The notes: a model not told the origin generated them from the letters alone. A stretch of DNA of 8,186 nucleotides from Erysipelotrichaceae bacterium (GCA_021442745.1 JABUSI010000224.1:1-8186), one strand, 5' to 3'; counted from the stretch's first letter, positions 1 through 6,893 are shown. A program made the numbers and translations.

Positions 1-1373
1 TTCGGACATACCCGGCGTACCAGACGCTGGGCAACAATACCCACTACGGCACCGGATACCAGAAACGGTTCAATTCCCATATCCACCAGACGATTGATGG
101 AGGTTGCCGTATCGTTGGTATGAATGGTTGACAACACCAAATGACCGGTGATTGCCGAACTGATCGCAATTTCCGCCGTCTCACTGTCACGGATTTCACC
201 GATCATGATAACATCCGGGTCCTGACGCAGAATCGAGCGCAATCCGGTCGCAAACGTCAGACCGGCTTTCGTATTGACCTGCACCTGATTGATGCCTTCC
301 ACTTTACGTTCCACCGGATCCTCTACCGTAACGATATTGATTTCCGGGCGCATCACTTCATGCAATACGGCATACAACGACGTTGTTTTTCCGGAACCGG
401 TAGGACCGGATACCAGAATAACTCCATACGGATTTTTAATCATGTTCTTCAGAACTTCATAATTATGGGCGTCCAGTCCCAGATCGCTCAACTCGTTCAG
501 TTTCTGCAAGGAATGCCCTAAAAGACGGATTACCATCTTTTCCCCGTATATGGTTGGCAGACTGCTTAAACGGATATCCAGAGTACGACCCGATACCGGT
601 AAATCGATACGTCCGTCCTGAGGCATACGTTTTTCCGCAATGTTCATACCACTCATGATTTTCAGACGGGTAATCAGACCGTCATGCGCTTTTTTGTCCA
701 GAGTGGTAAACTCCTGCAAAACGCCGTCAATCCGCAACCGCACAAGAGTTTTCTTCTCAAACGGTTCGATGTGAATGTCACTGGCACCCGTTTCGTATGC
801 CTGTTTGATCAGGTTGTTGATGAACTTGACAACCGGAGCCTGATCCACACGTTCTTCCACCACTTCCGATGTTTTGTCTTCCTTAACGTCTTTTTCATAC
901 GCATCCTGCAGTTCCTTTAATGCGGTCTGCACGTTCAGACTTGCATAATTGGTCGAAATGGCATCTTCTATCATATCTTCCGGAGCCAGTATCAGTTCAA
1001 CCGGAATCCCGCAGTTCGCACGGATATCTTCAAACGCATTCAAATCAATCGGGTCATTAATCGCAACCACCAGTGCATTGTCCTTAATCATAATCGGCAT
1101 AATCCGGTACTTCTGGGCTATACTTTCCGGAACCAGCTGGGCAATTTCACGGGAAACGACAATTTCATCCTTACGGTAAACCGGAATATCAAAACGCTTG
1201 GACAACACTTCCAGTTTATCCGTTTCCGTAATCATTCCTAACTGAATCAGGATCTTTCCCAGACGGTTTCCGGGATTTTCCTTCTGATATGCCAGTGCTT
1301 CTTCCAGCTGGCTTTCCGTAATATATCCCATCTGCAGCATCAGTTGCCCGATGGGTACCTGTTTCATCTCCAT
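1..1373 (-). CDS. pilB: Type IV pilus assembly (extension) ATPase PilB/GspE family, 3' end cut by window edge
   Basis: Cytoplasmic AAA+-like secretion ATPase that powers pilin polymerisation through the platform protein PilC. The frame is open from the ATG at 1373 to the window edge: 457 codons plus 2 nt, no stop. Residues 1-60 form an MshEN-like domain with two helical repeats (about 7-30 and 37-60). The catalytic core is complete: an Asp-box-type SDIHIEP stretch at 198-204, Walker A GPTGSGKT at 323-330, the EDPVE segment at 351-355, Walker B region DPDVIMIGEIRD at 385-396 with catalytic-type Glu393, and the His box GHLVLSTIHTND at 410-421. C456 in RRVCP is probably the first Cys of the C-terminal zinc-binding tetracysteine motif; the rest lies outside. 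PilB proteins are usually about 560 residues, so about 100 are missing. AGGAGG lies 7 nt before the start and overlaps the preceding TAG. A second ATG two codons on (MKQV) is possible but worse spaced. Family assignment is near certain; PilB rather than PilT or ComGA follows from the MshEN domain and the PilMNO neighbours. Confidence 0.96.
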   Translation of the reverse strand, partial: MEMKQVPIGQLMLQMGYITESQLEEALAYQKENPGNRLGKILIQLGMITETDKLEVLSKRFDIPVYRKDEIVVSREIAQLVPESIAQKYRIMPIMIKDNALVVAINDPIDLNAFEDIRANCGIPVELILAPEDMIEDAISTNYASLNVQTALKELQDAYEKDVKEDKTSEVVEERVDQAPVVKFINNLIKQAYETGASDIHIEPFEKKTLVRLRIDGVLQEFTTLDKKAHDGLITRLKIMSGMNIAEKRMPQDGRIDLPVSGRTLDIRLSSLPTIYGEKMVIRLLGHSLQKLNELSDLGLDAHNYEVLKNMIKNPYGVILVSGPTGSGKTTSLYAVLHEVMRPEINIVTVEDPVERKVEGINQVQVNTKAGLTFATGLRSILRQDPDVIMIGEIRDSETAEIAISSAITGHLVLSTIHTNDTATSINRLVDMGIEPFLVSGAVVGIVAQRLVRRVCP

Positions 1374-1380
1374 AGAATAT

Positions 1381-1386
1381 CCTCCT
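1381..1386 (-). promoter_or_regulatory. Shine-Dalgarno site of pilB, overlapping the stop of the upstream prepilin gene
   Basis: On the minus strand AGGAGG sits 7 nt before the ATG at 1373. Its first two bases are part of the TAG stop (1387-1385) of the upstream prepilin gene, so ribosomes finishing that gene end on the initiation site of pilB. This supports 1373 as the start and suggests translational coupling. Confidence 0.8.
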
Positions 1387-1876
1387 ACTTGGTATAGAAC
1401 GTGGCAGCGGATTTGTCTTCCATCTGCCGTCCGTGTAATTTCAGATTCACACACTCCACATACGTTGCGGCTTCGTATTTCCTTTCCCCGTCCTTAGACA
1501 GGACAATGGTTATCTTCACGGAATAATTCGAATACTTTGAAAACGTTAGTTCCGGTGTATATTCCATAAAATAGTCGTTACCGAACAATACGGTTTCACT
1601 TTTTCCGCTTTGCTGAACCATCAGTTCATTTTTGTTGTTGGTATAGTACTTGTCATATCCTTCTTTATACGTAAATGACGTTTCTTCCGTATACCGGAAC
1701 GCATCTTCATAGAAATGCAGAACACCGCTTGCAAGATCACTCATGACTTTTGTTTCCGCCGCTTTTCCGTATTGAGAAATCATCGGATTGAGAAACGCAT
1801 ACAGTGTCACGGACACGCATCCCAGAATGGCAACCGTAACAATCACTTCCACTAACGTCATTCCTTTTTTATTCAT
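1385..1876 (-). CDS. Minor type IV pilin-like prepilin (163 aa), PilV/PilU-like
   Basis: Small fibre subunit or minor pilin, made as a prepilin and cut by a prepilin peptidase. The N-terminus MNKKG|MTLVEVIVTVAILG is a textbook class III signal: a short basic leader, cleavage after Gly5, Met1 of the mature form (normally N-methylated), Glu at mature position 5, and a hydrophobic helix to about residue 28. The rest (about 30-163) is Tyr/Lys-rich and probably forms the alpha-spine plus a small beta-sheet head. There is a Cys within the helix (C20) and one in the head (C142), so no obvious intramolecular disulfide in the head. The start overlaps the previous gene by 8 nt (ATGAATAA); GGAG lies about 10 nt upstream. 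The following pilB starts 11 nt after the stop. Position among minor pilins suggests a priming or tip role; specific PilV or PilU identity cannot be assigned. Confidence 0.9.
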   Translation of the reverse strand: MNKKGMTLVEVIVTVAILGCVSVTLYAFLNPMISQYGKAAETKVMSDLASGVLHFYEDAFRYTEETSFTYKEGYDKYYTNNKNELMVQQSGKSETVLFGNDYFMEYTPELTFSKYSNYSVKITIVLSKDGERKYEAATYVECVNLKLHGRQMEDKSAATFYTK

Positions 1877-2162
1877 AATACGTAAACTCCACTCCGCCGT
1901 CTGCTTTCATCGTAGTTTGTTTCGGACTGAATGTAATACCGTTGACAGTAAACGTTGTATTTACGGTACTTTTTGTAAACTCTTCCGAAGTCTGATGGGT
2001 TTCCGCCATCTTTCTGGCATCAAACTGCTTGCTTTCCACCTGATAACTTTTCGCCAGCAACTGAAACCCGTTGACAAATACCGGTATAAAACCGACACCT
2101 AATACGGCAAGAATCGCTATGGATACGATACTTTCGATTAACGTAAATCCTTTTTTATTCAT
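1869..2162 (-). CDS. Small minor type IV pilin-like prepilin (97 aa)
   Basis: A second class III prepilin: MNKKG|FTLIESIVSIAILAVLG, with Gly5 before the cleavage site, Phe as mature residue 1, Glu at mature position 5 and a hydrophobic helix to about residue 30. The mature protein would be only 92 residues, with a short head (about 45-97) predicted to be mainly beta-strand (TFTVNGITF, VEFTYYE). It is smaller than usual major pilins, so a minor or initiating subunit is more likely (inference). The frame is open upstream to 2228, but the ATG at 2162 is chosen because it gives the canonical signal and has GGGAGG 9 nt upstream; a start at 2228 would bury the leader behind 22 extra residues. The gene overlaps its upstream and downstream neighbours by the same 8-nt ATGAATAA sequence, so the three pilin-like genes are probably translated in a coupled way and made in fixed ratio. 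Confidence 0.9.
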   Translation of the reverse strand: MNKKGFTLIESIVSIAILAVLGVGFIPVFVNGFQLLAKSYQVESKQFDARKMAETHQTSEEFTKSTVNTTFTVNGITFSPKQTTMKADGGVEFTYYE

Positions 2163-3711
2163 ACCGTACAACCTCCCATGTAATCTGTTCTTCCTCAATG
2201 CCGGCACCCTTCGGTAACTCGATACCACTGGTATCGAACGTTACGTAATACGTCTGGTCACTGATTAAACCGGAACTGCTGTCCTGTTTTCTGATAAGAC
2301 TTCCGAGAAATGCCCCGCGGAATAAAACTTTACCGCTCAGAAGACTTTCTTTGATTTCCAAAGTACCCTGCGGCACGTAGAAATACGCATTCACAAATGA
2401 TTTTTTCCCGATTTTGACCGTCATTTTCTGGTTGCTGAAAACGTACATCATCGGTTTTGTCGTCCGGTCCTTGACACCCAGAATATTCAGGTTGCTGTTA
2501 TTGATGCCAAAATAACCGGTACTGTTGTAATCCAGTGTAATGGCTGTACTTGATTCAAAATACAAGACAACCTTTCCGTTTCCTTTGATTTTCCAGTTTG
2601 ACGTGATAATCGGGTCAACACCGTTAAACCGGACCCGGAACACTTTGGTCGTTTTTCCGGATGTTGTATCAAATATAACATCTGTATTGATATTCTGACT
2701 TGTCAGGGTAATGGTTCCGGTATTTGCTGTCACATTTTTTGAGATATCAACAGCCGTTTCCGGAATATCCGGTGTAATATACTGCGGAACGCTCTGTACT
2801 TCCGTAATCCGCAAGGAAGTATCCACGCTATACGTAGTGCCGGTATATCCCTCCGGTGTCTGACTCAGAATCAGATCACCTCTGGTTGACCACGATTCCT
2901 CAAATTTTGCCAGATTTCCGTCAATGTAAATGTCCCCGTTAATCGTCGCATTGCTCAGTGTCAGTCTGACACCGTGCGTACCCTGGGAATAACTTTCGGT
3001 ATTGCCGTTGATATACAGATTACCGTCAATCACCGTATTCTCAATCAATACGTTGGCTTCCACCAGACGGCAGGCATCTTTCCCGCAATCCTTCGGTTTT
3101 ACGAAATTGATATAAACGTCTTTGCGGTATTTGTTGCTGTAAAGAATTCCTGCTGTATTTGACAATGTTACCGAATCGCGGTAATTGACTTCATGACTGT
3201 TCGAAGAAACCACGTCAGTCGGCTCATCGGAAATGATATACAGATCGCCATTGACTTCATTGATATCCAGCAATTGGTCCTGTTTGGTCACTAAAGCATA
3301 ACTCCAGTCCGTTTCTTCGGTCTGAACCATCGTCTCGGTTTTTTTTAAAACAAGCGTCATGGTATATGTCTTGCCCTTGAAGTCTGACGTACTGGAAAGA
3401 TAATACAAGTCCTTGTCATTGGTGACCTTAAGCGTTACTTTTCCCATCTTTTCATTATCCACAGCCGTATACGATGTACCCTGTTGTGCCGAATCGACAA
3501 ACGAAATCAGTTTCTCTTCTTCCTGCAGCATTGACTGCAACACACTGCTGGCAGACAAATATGCCTGTTCGTTCGCATATTCATCCGTCGCTTTCTGAAA
3601 ATAACGGGACGATACCGTTGTCAACGCTACGGCTAAAACGACAAAAAGGGCGAACATCAAAACACTGAATGCCAGCATACTGCCTTTTTGATTCATTCTC
3701 CCTTTCTTCAT
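2155..3711 (-). CDS. Large PilX/GspK-like minor pilin with beta-rich extracellular domain (518 aa)
   Basis: Probably a large minor pilin at the fibre tip or an adhesin-like subunit. The N-terminus MKKGRMNQKG|SMLAFSVLMFALFVV has a basic leader, a Gly that could be the prepilin cleavage site (residue 10), and a hydrophobic helix at about 12-34, but mature position 5 is Phe, not Glu, as in GspK/PilX-type subunits. Residues 35-130 are helical then beta. The remainder is polar and beta-rich, with three copies of a turn-strand motif: VNGDLYIISD (154-163), IDGNLYINGN (228-237), INGDIYIDGN (257-266). C209 and C214 form a CX4C pair. The end (about 438-470, NAYFYVPQGTLEI then GAFLG) resembles the terminal module I associate with Bacillota PilX-N-terminal proteins (DUF7305-like; from memory, unchecked). 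The start at 3711 has GAGGTG 5 nt upstream; a start at Met6 (3696) would give MNQKG, matching the next two prepilins, but its purine run is too close. It begins 13 nt after the PilO-like gene. Confidence 0.8.
   Translation of the reverse strand: MKKGRMNQKGSMLAFSVLMFALFVVLAVALTTVSSRYFQKATDEYANEQAYLSASSVLQSMLQEEEKLISFVDSAQQGTSYTAVDNEKMGKVTLKVTNDKDLYYLSSTSDFKGKTYTMTLVLKKTETMVQTEETDWSYALVTKQDQLLDINEVNGDLYIISDEPTDVVSSNSHEVNYRDSVTLSNTAGILYSNKYRKDVYINFVKPKDCGKDACRLVEANVLIENTVIDGNLYINGNTESYSQGTHGVRLTLSNATINGDIYIDGNLAKFEESWSTRGDLILSQTPEGYTGTTYSVDTSLRITEVQSVPQYITPDIPETAVDISKNVTANTGTITLTSQNINTDVIFDTTSGKTTKVFRVRFNGVDPIITSNWKIKGNGKVVLYFESSTAITLDYNSTGYFGINNSNLNILGVKDRTTKPMMYVFSNQKMTVKIGKKSFVNAYFYVPQGTLEIKESLLSGKVLFRGAFLGSLIRKQDSSSGLISDQTYYVTFDTSGIELPKGAGIEEEQITWEVVRYE
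2172..2177 (-). promoter_or_regulatory. Shine-Dalgarno site deciding the start of the 97-aa prepilin
   Basis: GGGAGG on the minus strand, 9 nt before the ATG at 2162, lies inside the last codons of the 518-aa gene. It fixes the short start (MNKKGFTL) over the longer in-frame start at 2228, which has no such signal arrangement. Confidence 0.7.
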
Positions 3712-3724
3712 GGAAACACCTCTT

Positions 3725-4255
3725 CTATTTCATTCCGTAAATTTCAACCGTTGCGTATAACGCACACTCTTTTCCGTTATCCGACAGGACGTAATCCCGC
3801 AGGCACATCTGCTCGTCATTTTCCTGTAAAACACCGATAATATTCAGTATTTCTTCTTTTTTTCCGCATAGACTCAACTCCACCGTATAACAACCTTCCA
3901 GATCGTTATCGGTCTGCTGATCTCTCATATAAAACTTCGCTGTATACTTCTTCGTATAAGGCGACAATACGTCGTCAAGGAACCGGTCCATCTGGTCCGT
4001 AGACACAAAGGTATGGAATCCGTTACTGTTGGCTTCGTATTTTGTCTGCTCTTTTTTTACTTCCTGTTCAAGCGAAGGCAGTTTCTCCACCTGTTCTGCC
4101 ATTTGTTCATATTCCGCCTTTGAATACGAATATGCCGTTTTCGCATTTATCATTCGTTTCCACTCGGGCAGAAACAAGAACCGGATGCCAAAGATATTGA
4201 CGACAAGGAATGCCAGTATCAGCAATAATACTTTTTCGCGTTTTGTTACTTGCAT
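3725..4255 (-). CDS. pilO: PilO/GspM-like pilus alignment protein (176 aa)
   Basis: Bitopic membrane protein expected to pair with the PilN part of the upstream fusion and link the cytoplasmic PilM domain to the fibre machinery. A short basic cytoplasmic N-terminus (MQVTKREK) precedes one transmembrane helix (about 8-28, LLLILAFLVVNIFGIRFLFL). Residues 32-75 form a charged coiled coil, followed by a small alpha/beta domain (about 85-174) fitting the ferredoxin-like fold of PilO/GspM. The order (after PilMN, before pilins) and the topology give the call; sequence similarity in this family is low, so the assignment rests on architecture and context. Four cysteines (122, 130, 151, 164) are all in the extracytoplasmic domain, which is odd. 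The start is supported by AGGAGG 8 nt upstream, overlapping the TAG stop of pilMN. Confidence 0.85.
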   Translation of the reverse strand: MQVTKREKVLLLILAFLVVNIFGIRFLFLPEWKRMINAKTAYSYSKAEYEQMAEQVEKLPSLEQEVKKEQTKYEANSNGFHTFVSTDQMDRFLDDVLSPYTKKYTAKFYMRDQQTDNDLEGCYTVELSLCGKKEEILNIIGVLQENDEQMCLRDYVLSDNGKECALYATVEIYGMK

Positions 4256-4263
4256 TTCCGTAC

Positions 4264-4269
4264 CCTCCT
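4264..4269 (-). promoter_or_regulatory. Shine-Dalgarno site of the pilO-like gene, nested in the pilMN stop
   Basis: AGGAGG on the minus strand, 8 nt before the ATG at 4255, begins inside the TAG stop codon (4270-4268) of the upstream gene. The arrangement is the same as at the prepilin/pilB junction. Confidence 0.75.
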
Positions 4270-5680
4270 ATGGATTCACTCTTACGGTTACGGAGAACCG
4301 ATACGTTTTGTTGTCACAGGTAAACCCGTCATATTCTTCTACGGTTACTTTATCGTACTGATGAAGTTTTTCTACGAAACGGTACGATGCATCCCTGGTA
4401 TCCGCCACGCAATCCAGTTGCATAACTTCATATTCGTTGACAGTAACAGCCGTAAAGGTTATATGGTCCGCCAGTTTTTCCAATTCTTTGATCAGCGTCT
4501 TATTCGCTGCTTTTTTATGTGCTATATCCGCAATCATGGTATCCAGCTGATCGTTCAGATTCTGATAAGTCTGTAATTCCAGCTGCAGGTTTTTCGATTT
4601 TTCGTAATCTTCCTGAAATGCCGGATCCTGTAATCTGTTCTTCATCTCTTCGCTTTGGTTTTCATAACGGACTGCCTGAAACGTTCCGTATCCGAACAGA
4701 CCGGCAATGGTGACGATATTCAGTATCAGCAACGCAATCAGAAACGGTGACTTTGTCTTTTCGGCTTTTTTCCGCTCTTTTTCAAACCGTTCATACCGGG
4801 TTAAATCCACCGGTTTGTCCATCCCAATCAAAGCACCCAATGTCATTATGCTTTCCGATACGTTAATCGGGCCACATCCGATTACACAATTTCCGTTCAA
4901 GACTTCGACTTCAACACCCAGTTGCAGCGAAATCTGTGCCGCAGTTTCTTCGTCCATGAAATCCGTTGTCAGAAACGCTTTGGTAACCATGGTATCGTCT
5001 TTTGCCCGTTGGAATTGCATAACCTGAGAAATCCGCTGAACCAACGCGTTTTCTCTTTGCTGGTTGGAACCGATTCGCATGTTGTTGGTAATCACCATCC
5101 GGTTATCTTTCAACAGAATGGTATGAATGCTGTCGGCCATCTGTGAACCGATTACGTAGCACTCCTTTTGCGGCGGAAGCTGCGTTTTCACCCAGTTCAA
5201 CAGATTATAGGAACATCCGGTAATCCGAATTCTGCTGAATTTCAGACTCTTTAGCACTTCTGTATATTCGGTAATCAGTCTTTTCGGCACGGAACAGGCA
5301 ATGACCTGCACCTGTTTGTCCGAAATATCTTCGTATGTATAATCCATCGCATATTCTTCAAAGCCGGAAATCTGTGATTTCATCGTGTAGTACACGAGCA
5401 GATCCAACTCATTTTTACGCAGTTTACCGGCTGTAAAATCACGGTAAATCGCTGTTGTTGTCGCAACGGTCAGAACAACTTCCTTTTTTTCCTTATTTGG
5501 TACGGAGGATAGAGATTCCTGCAACAGATTTTTGACTTCATCCGGTTTCTGGATGAATCCGTTTACAACCCACCCGTCCTGCAATGCATACTTTTTCTGA
5601 TAAGTAACCTGCAGTACGTCTTTTCTGCTGGTACCGCACATGATATAAACGGTTTTGTCATTCACGTATATGGATAACAT
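4268..5680 (-). CDS. pilMN: PilM-PilN fusion protein (GspL-like) of the pilus alignment complex (470 aa)
   Basis: Joins two parts that are separate proteins in Gram-negative pili. Residues 1 to about 285 form a PilM-like actin-fold cytoplasmic domain: strand-rich start (LSIYVNDKTVYIM), a central region with CSVPKRLITEY (129-139), and an end SESIMTLGALIGMDKP (275-290) typical of the last helix of PilM. A basic linker (296-310) leads to one transmembrane helix (about 312-331), then a coiled coil (about 340-405) and a small extracytoplasmic alpha/beta domain (406-470), as in PilN. The phosphate-binding D-x-G of active actin-fold ATPases is not visible near residue 4-9, so nucleotide binding is doubtful. 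The same overall plan exists in GspL of type II secretion and, from memory, in PilMN of Clostridioides difficile. A GTG at 5683 is in frame just before, but the ATG at 5680 has the better spacing (7 nt) to AAAGGGGG. The gene starts 17 nt after pilC. Confidence 0.87.
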   Translation of the reverse strand: MLSIYVNDKTVYIMCGTSRKDVLQVTYQKKYALQDGWVVNGFIQKPDEVKNLLQESLSSVPNKEKKEVVLTVATTTAIYRDFTAGKLRKNELDLLVYYTMKSQISGFEEYAMDYTYEDISDKQVQVIACSVPKRLITEYTEVLKSLKFSRIRITGCSYNLLNWVKTQLPPQKECYVIGSQMADSIHTILLKDNRMVITNNMRIGSNQQRENALVQRISQVMQFQRAKDDTMVTKAFLTTDFMDEETAAQISLQLGVEVEVLNGNCVIGCGPINVSESIMTLGALIGMDKPVDLTRYERFEKERKKAEKTKSPFLIALLILNIVTIAGLFGYGTFQAVRYENQSEEMKNRLQDPAFQEDYEKSKNLQLELQTYQNLNDQLDTMIADIAHKKAANKTLIKELEKLADHITFTAVTVNEYEVMQLDCVADTRDASYRFVEKLHQYDKVTVEEYDGFTCDNKTYRFSVTVRVNP

Positions 5681-5687
5681 CACTTGT

Positions 5688-5695
5688 CCCCCTTT
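5688..5695 (-). promoter_or_regulatory. Shine-Dalgarno site deciding the pilMN start
   Basis: AAAGGGGG on the minus strand lies 7 nt before the ATG at 5680 but only 4 nt before the in-frame GTG at 5683, so the ATG is preferred. It directly follows the TAA stop (5700-5698) of pilC. Confidence 0.65.
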
Positions 5696-5697
5696 CC

Positions 5698-6888
5698 TTA
5701 CATTACATTTCCGTACATGGAGTAGATTGGCATTAATACCGATATCAGAATAAACAGGATAATCAACGCCAGTACAACAATCATAATCGGTTGCAGCAAC
5801 GTAATCATCTTATCGGAAGCAGCCTGGGATTCCTCATCAAAGTACTCACTGGCTGACAGCAGAATACCATCCAGTTCCCCGGACTGTTCCCCGATATAAA
5901 CCATGGAAACCATCATCTCATCAAAGCATCCGGTTGCATCCAAGGCATACGAAATCGGCTGCCCGCTTCGTAACAATTCATTCACATCTTCAAATTTCCG
6001 TGCATAATACATATTGTCAAGCACTTCACTGCACACTTCCATACTTTCAATGACCGGAATACCGGTTCGAAACAGACTCGCAAACGTTCTTGCAAACCGT
6101 GACGTGTAAATGGTCCGGTTCAGCTTACCGAACAGCGGCATGTTAATCTTGAATTCATCAAAGCGAAGACGACATTGTTCGGTTCTCATCATCCGGCTTA
6201 CAACTAAATACAACACAACACCAACCAGAATATAAATGTACCAGTAATGAATCAGGGAATTGCTTATGGAAATCAAAAACCGGGTATTCCACGGAAGATT
6301 GTCCACTGTTCCGAACATGGAGAAAAACTTCGGCAACACAAACGTCATCAGAAAAATCACAACGGCAATCGTAACGAATACCAGAACCAGCGGATACGTC
6401 ATAGCACCGCTCACACGGTTACTTGCTTTCTGTTCCTTGTCAAAATGATTGTGCAGCTGAGACAACACATCATCCAGTTGACCGGACAGTTCCCCGGCTT
6501 TTACCAGATAAATCATAAACGGCGGGAACAGAAAATTGCTTTCACTCAATGCACTCGTTAAGGATTCACCCTTTTGCAGCATTTCATACAATTCTGTGCT
6601 GGCCATTCGTATTTTTGCATTTCCTCCGCGCTTTCTCATAATATCCAGCGTGTCAGACATACTCAGTCCGGCATGCAGCATACTGGAAAACTGACGACAC
6701 AATAAAGACAGATCCTTATAATTCAGTCTGGTTTTGTCCTGACGATAAAAAGGGGCTTCTTTTGCGTTTGTGACATATACATTCTGCGTGCGCAACAAGT
6801 CATACAAATGAGTTATGGAATTCGCTTCCACTTTTCCGCTTATCTTTTTTCCCTTCTCATTGACGGCTTTATACAGATACGTAGGCAT
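5698..6888 (-). CDS. pilC: Type IV pilus inner-membrane platform protein PilC/GspF (396 aa)
   Basis: Polytopic membrane protein on which the PilB ATPase acts to insert pilins into the fibre. The start MPTYLYKAVNEKGKKISG is the typical GspF/PilC opening. Two homologous GspF domains are visible, about 58-185 and 262-388, each with the family's repeated GE-SG motif: AGELSGQLDDVL (131-142) and GEQSGELDGIL (333-343). Transmembrane helices lie at about 165-186, 214-232 and 363-387. The length matches the family norm of about 400. The frame extends upstream to an ATG at 6924 (MVGLRRLEKGDT), but that start has no Shine-Dalgarno site and adds 12 atypical residues; the ATG at 6888 is preceded by AAGGGGG with 5 nt spacing. 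It is the first gene of the operon, behind the terminator of the HAD gene, and is followed 17 nt later by pilMN. Confidence 0.97.
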   Translation of the reverse strand: MPTYLYKAVNEKGKKISGKVEANSITHLYDLLRTQNVYVTNAKEAPFYRQDKTRLNYKDLSLLCRQFSSMLHAGLSMSDTLDIMRKRGGNAKIRMASTELYEMLQKGESLTSALSESNFLFPPFMIYLVKAGELSGQLDDVLSQLHNHFDKEQKASNRVSGAMTYPLVLVFVTIAVVIFLMTFVLPKFFSMFGTVDNLPWNTRFLISISNSLIHYWYIYILVGVVLYLVVSRMMRTEQCRLRFDEFKINMPLFGKLNRTIYTSRFARTFASLFRTGIPVIESMEVCSEVLDNMYYARKFEDVNELLRSGQPISYALDATGCFDEMMVSMVYIGEQSGELDGILLSASEYFDEESQAASDKMITLLQPIMIVVLALIILFILISVLMPIYSMYGNVM

Positions 6889-6893
6889 GGTAT

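Noticed and set aside
141..1179. Plus-strand open frames opposite the ATPase gene
   Set aside because: They are antisense to a continuous minus-strand frame with all PilB motifs, have atypical composition and no good ribosome sites.
2163..2228. Longer start for the 97-aa prepilin at 2228
   Set aside because: It adds 22 residues before the class III leader, lies entirely inside the upstream gene, and a good SD fits the ATG at 2162.
2155..3711. Bactofilin (polymer-forming cytoskeletal protein)
   Set aside because: The NGDLYI-like repeats recall bactofilins, but the pilin-like signal helix, large size and operon position favour an exported minor pilin.
1..6888. ComG competence pseudopilus operon
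   Set aside because: ComG loci lack PilM/N/O-type genes and start with ComGA-ComGB; here PilMN and PilO are present and the ATPase has an N-terminal MshEN domain, which ComGA lacks.
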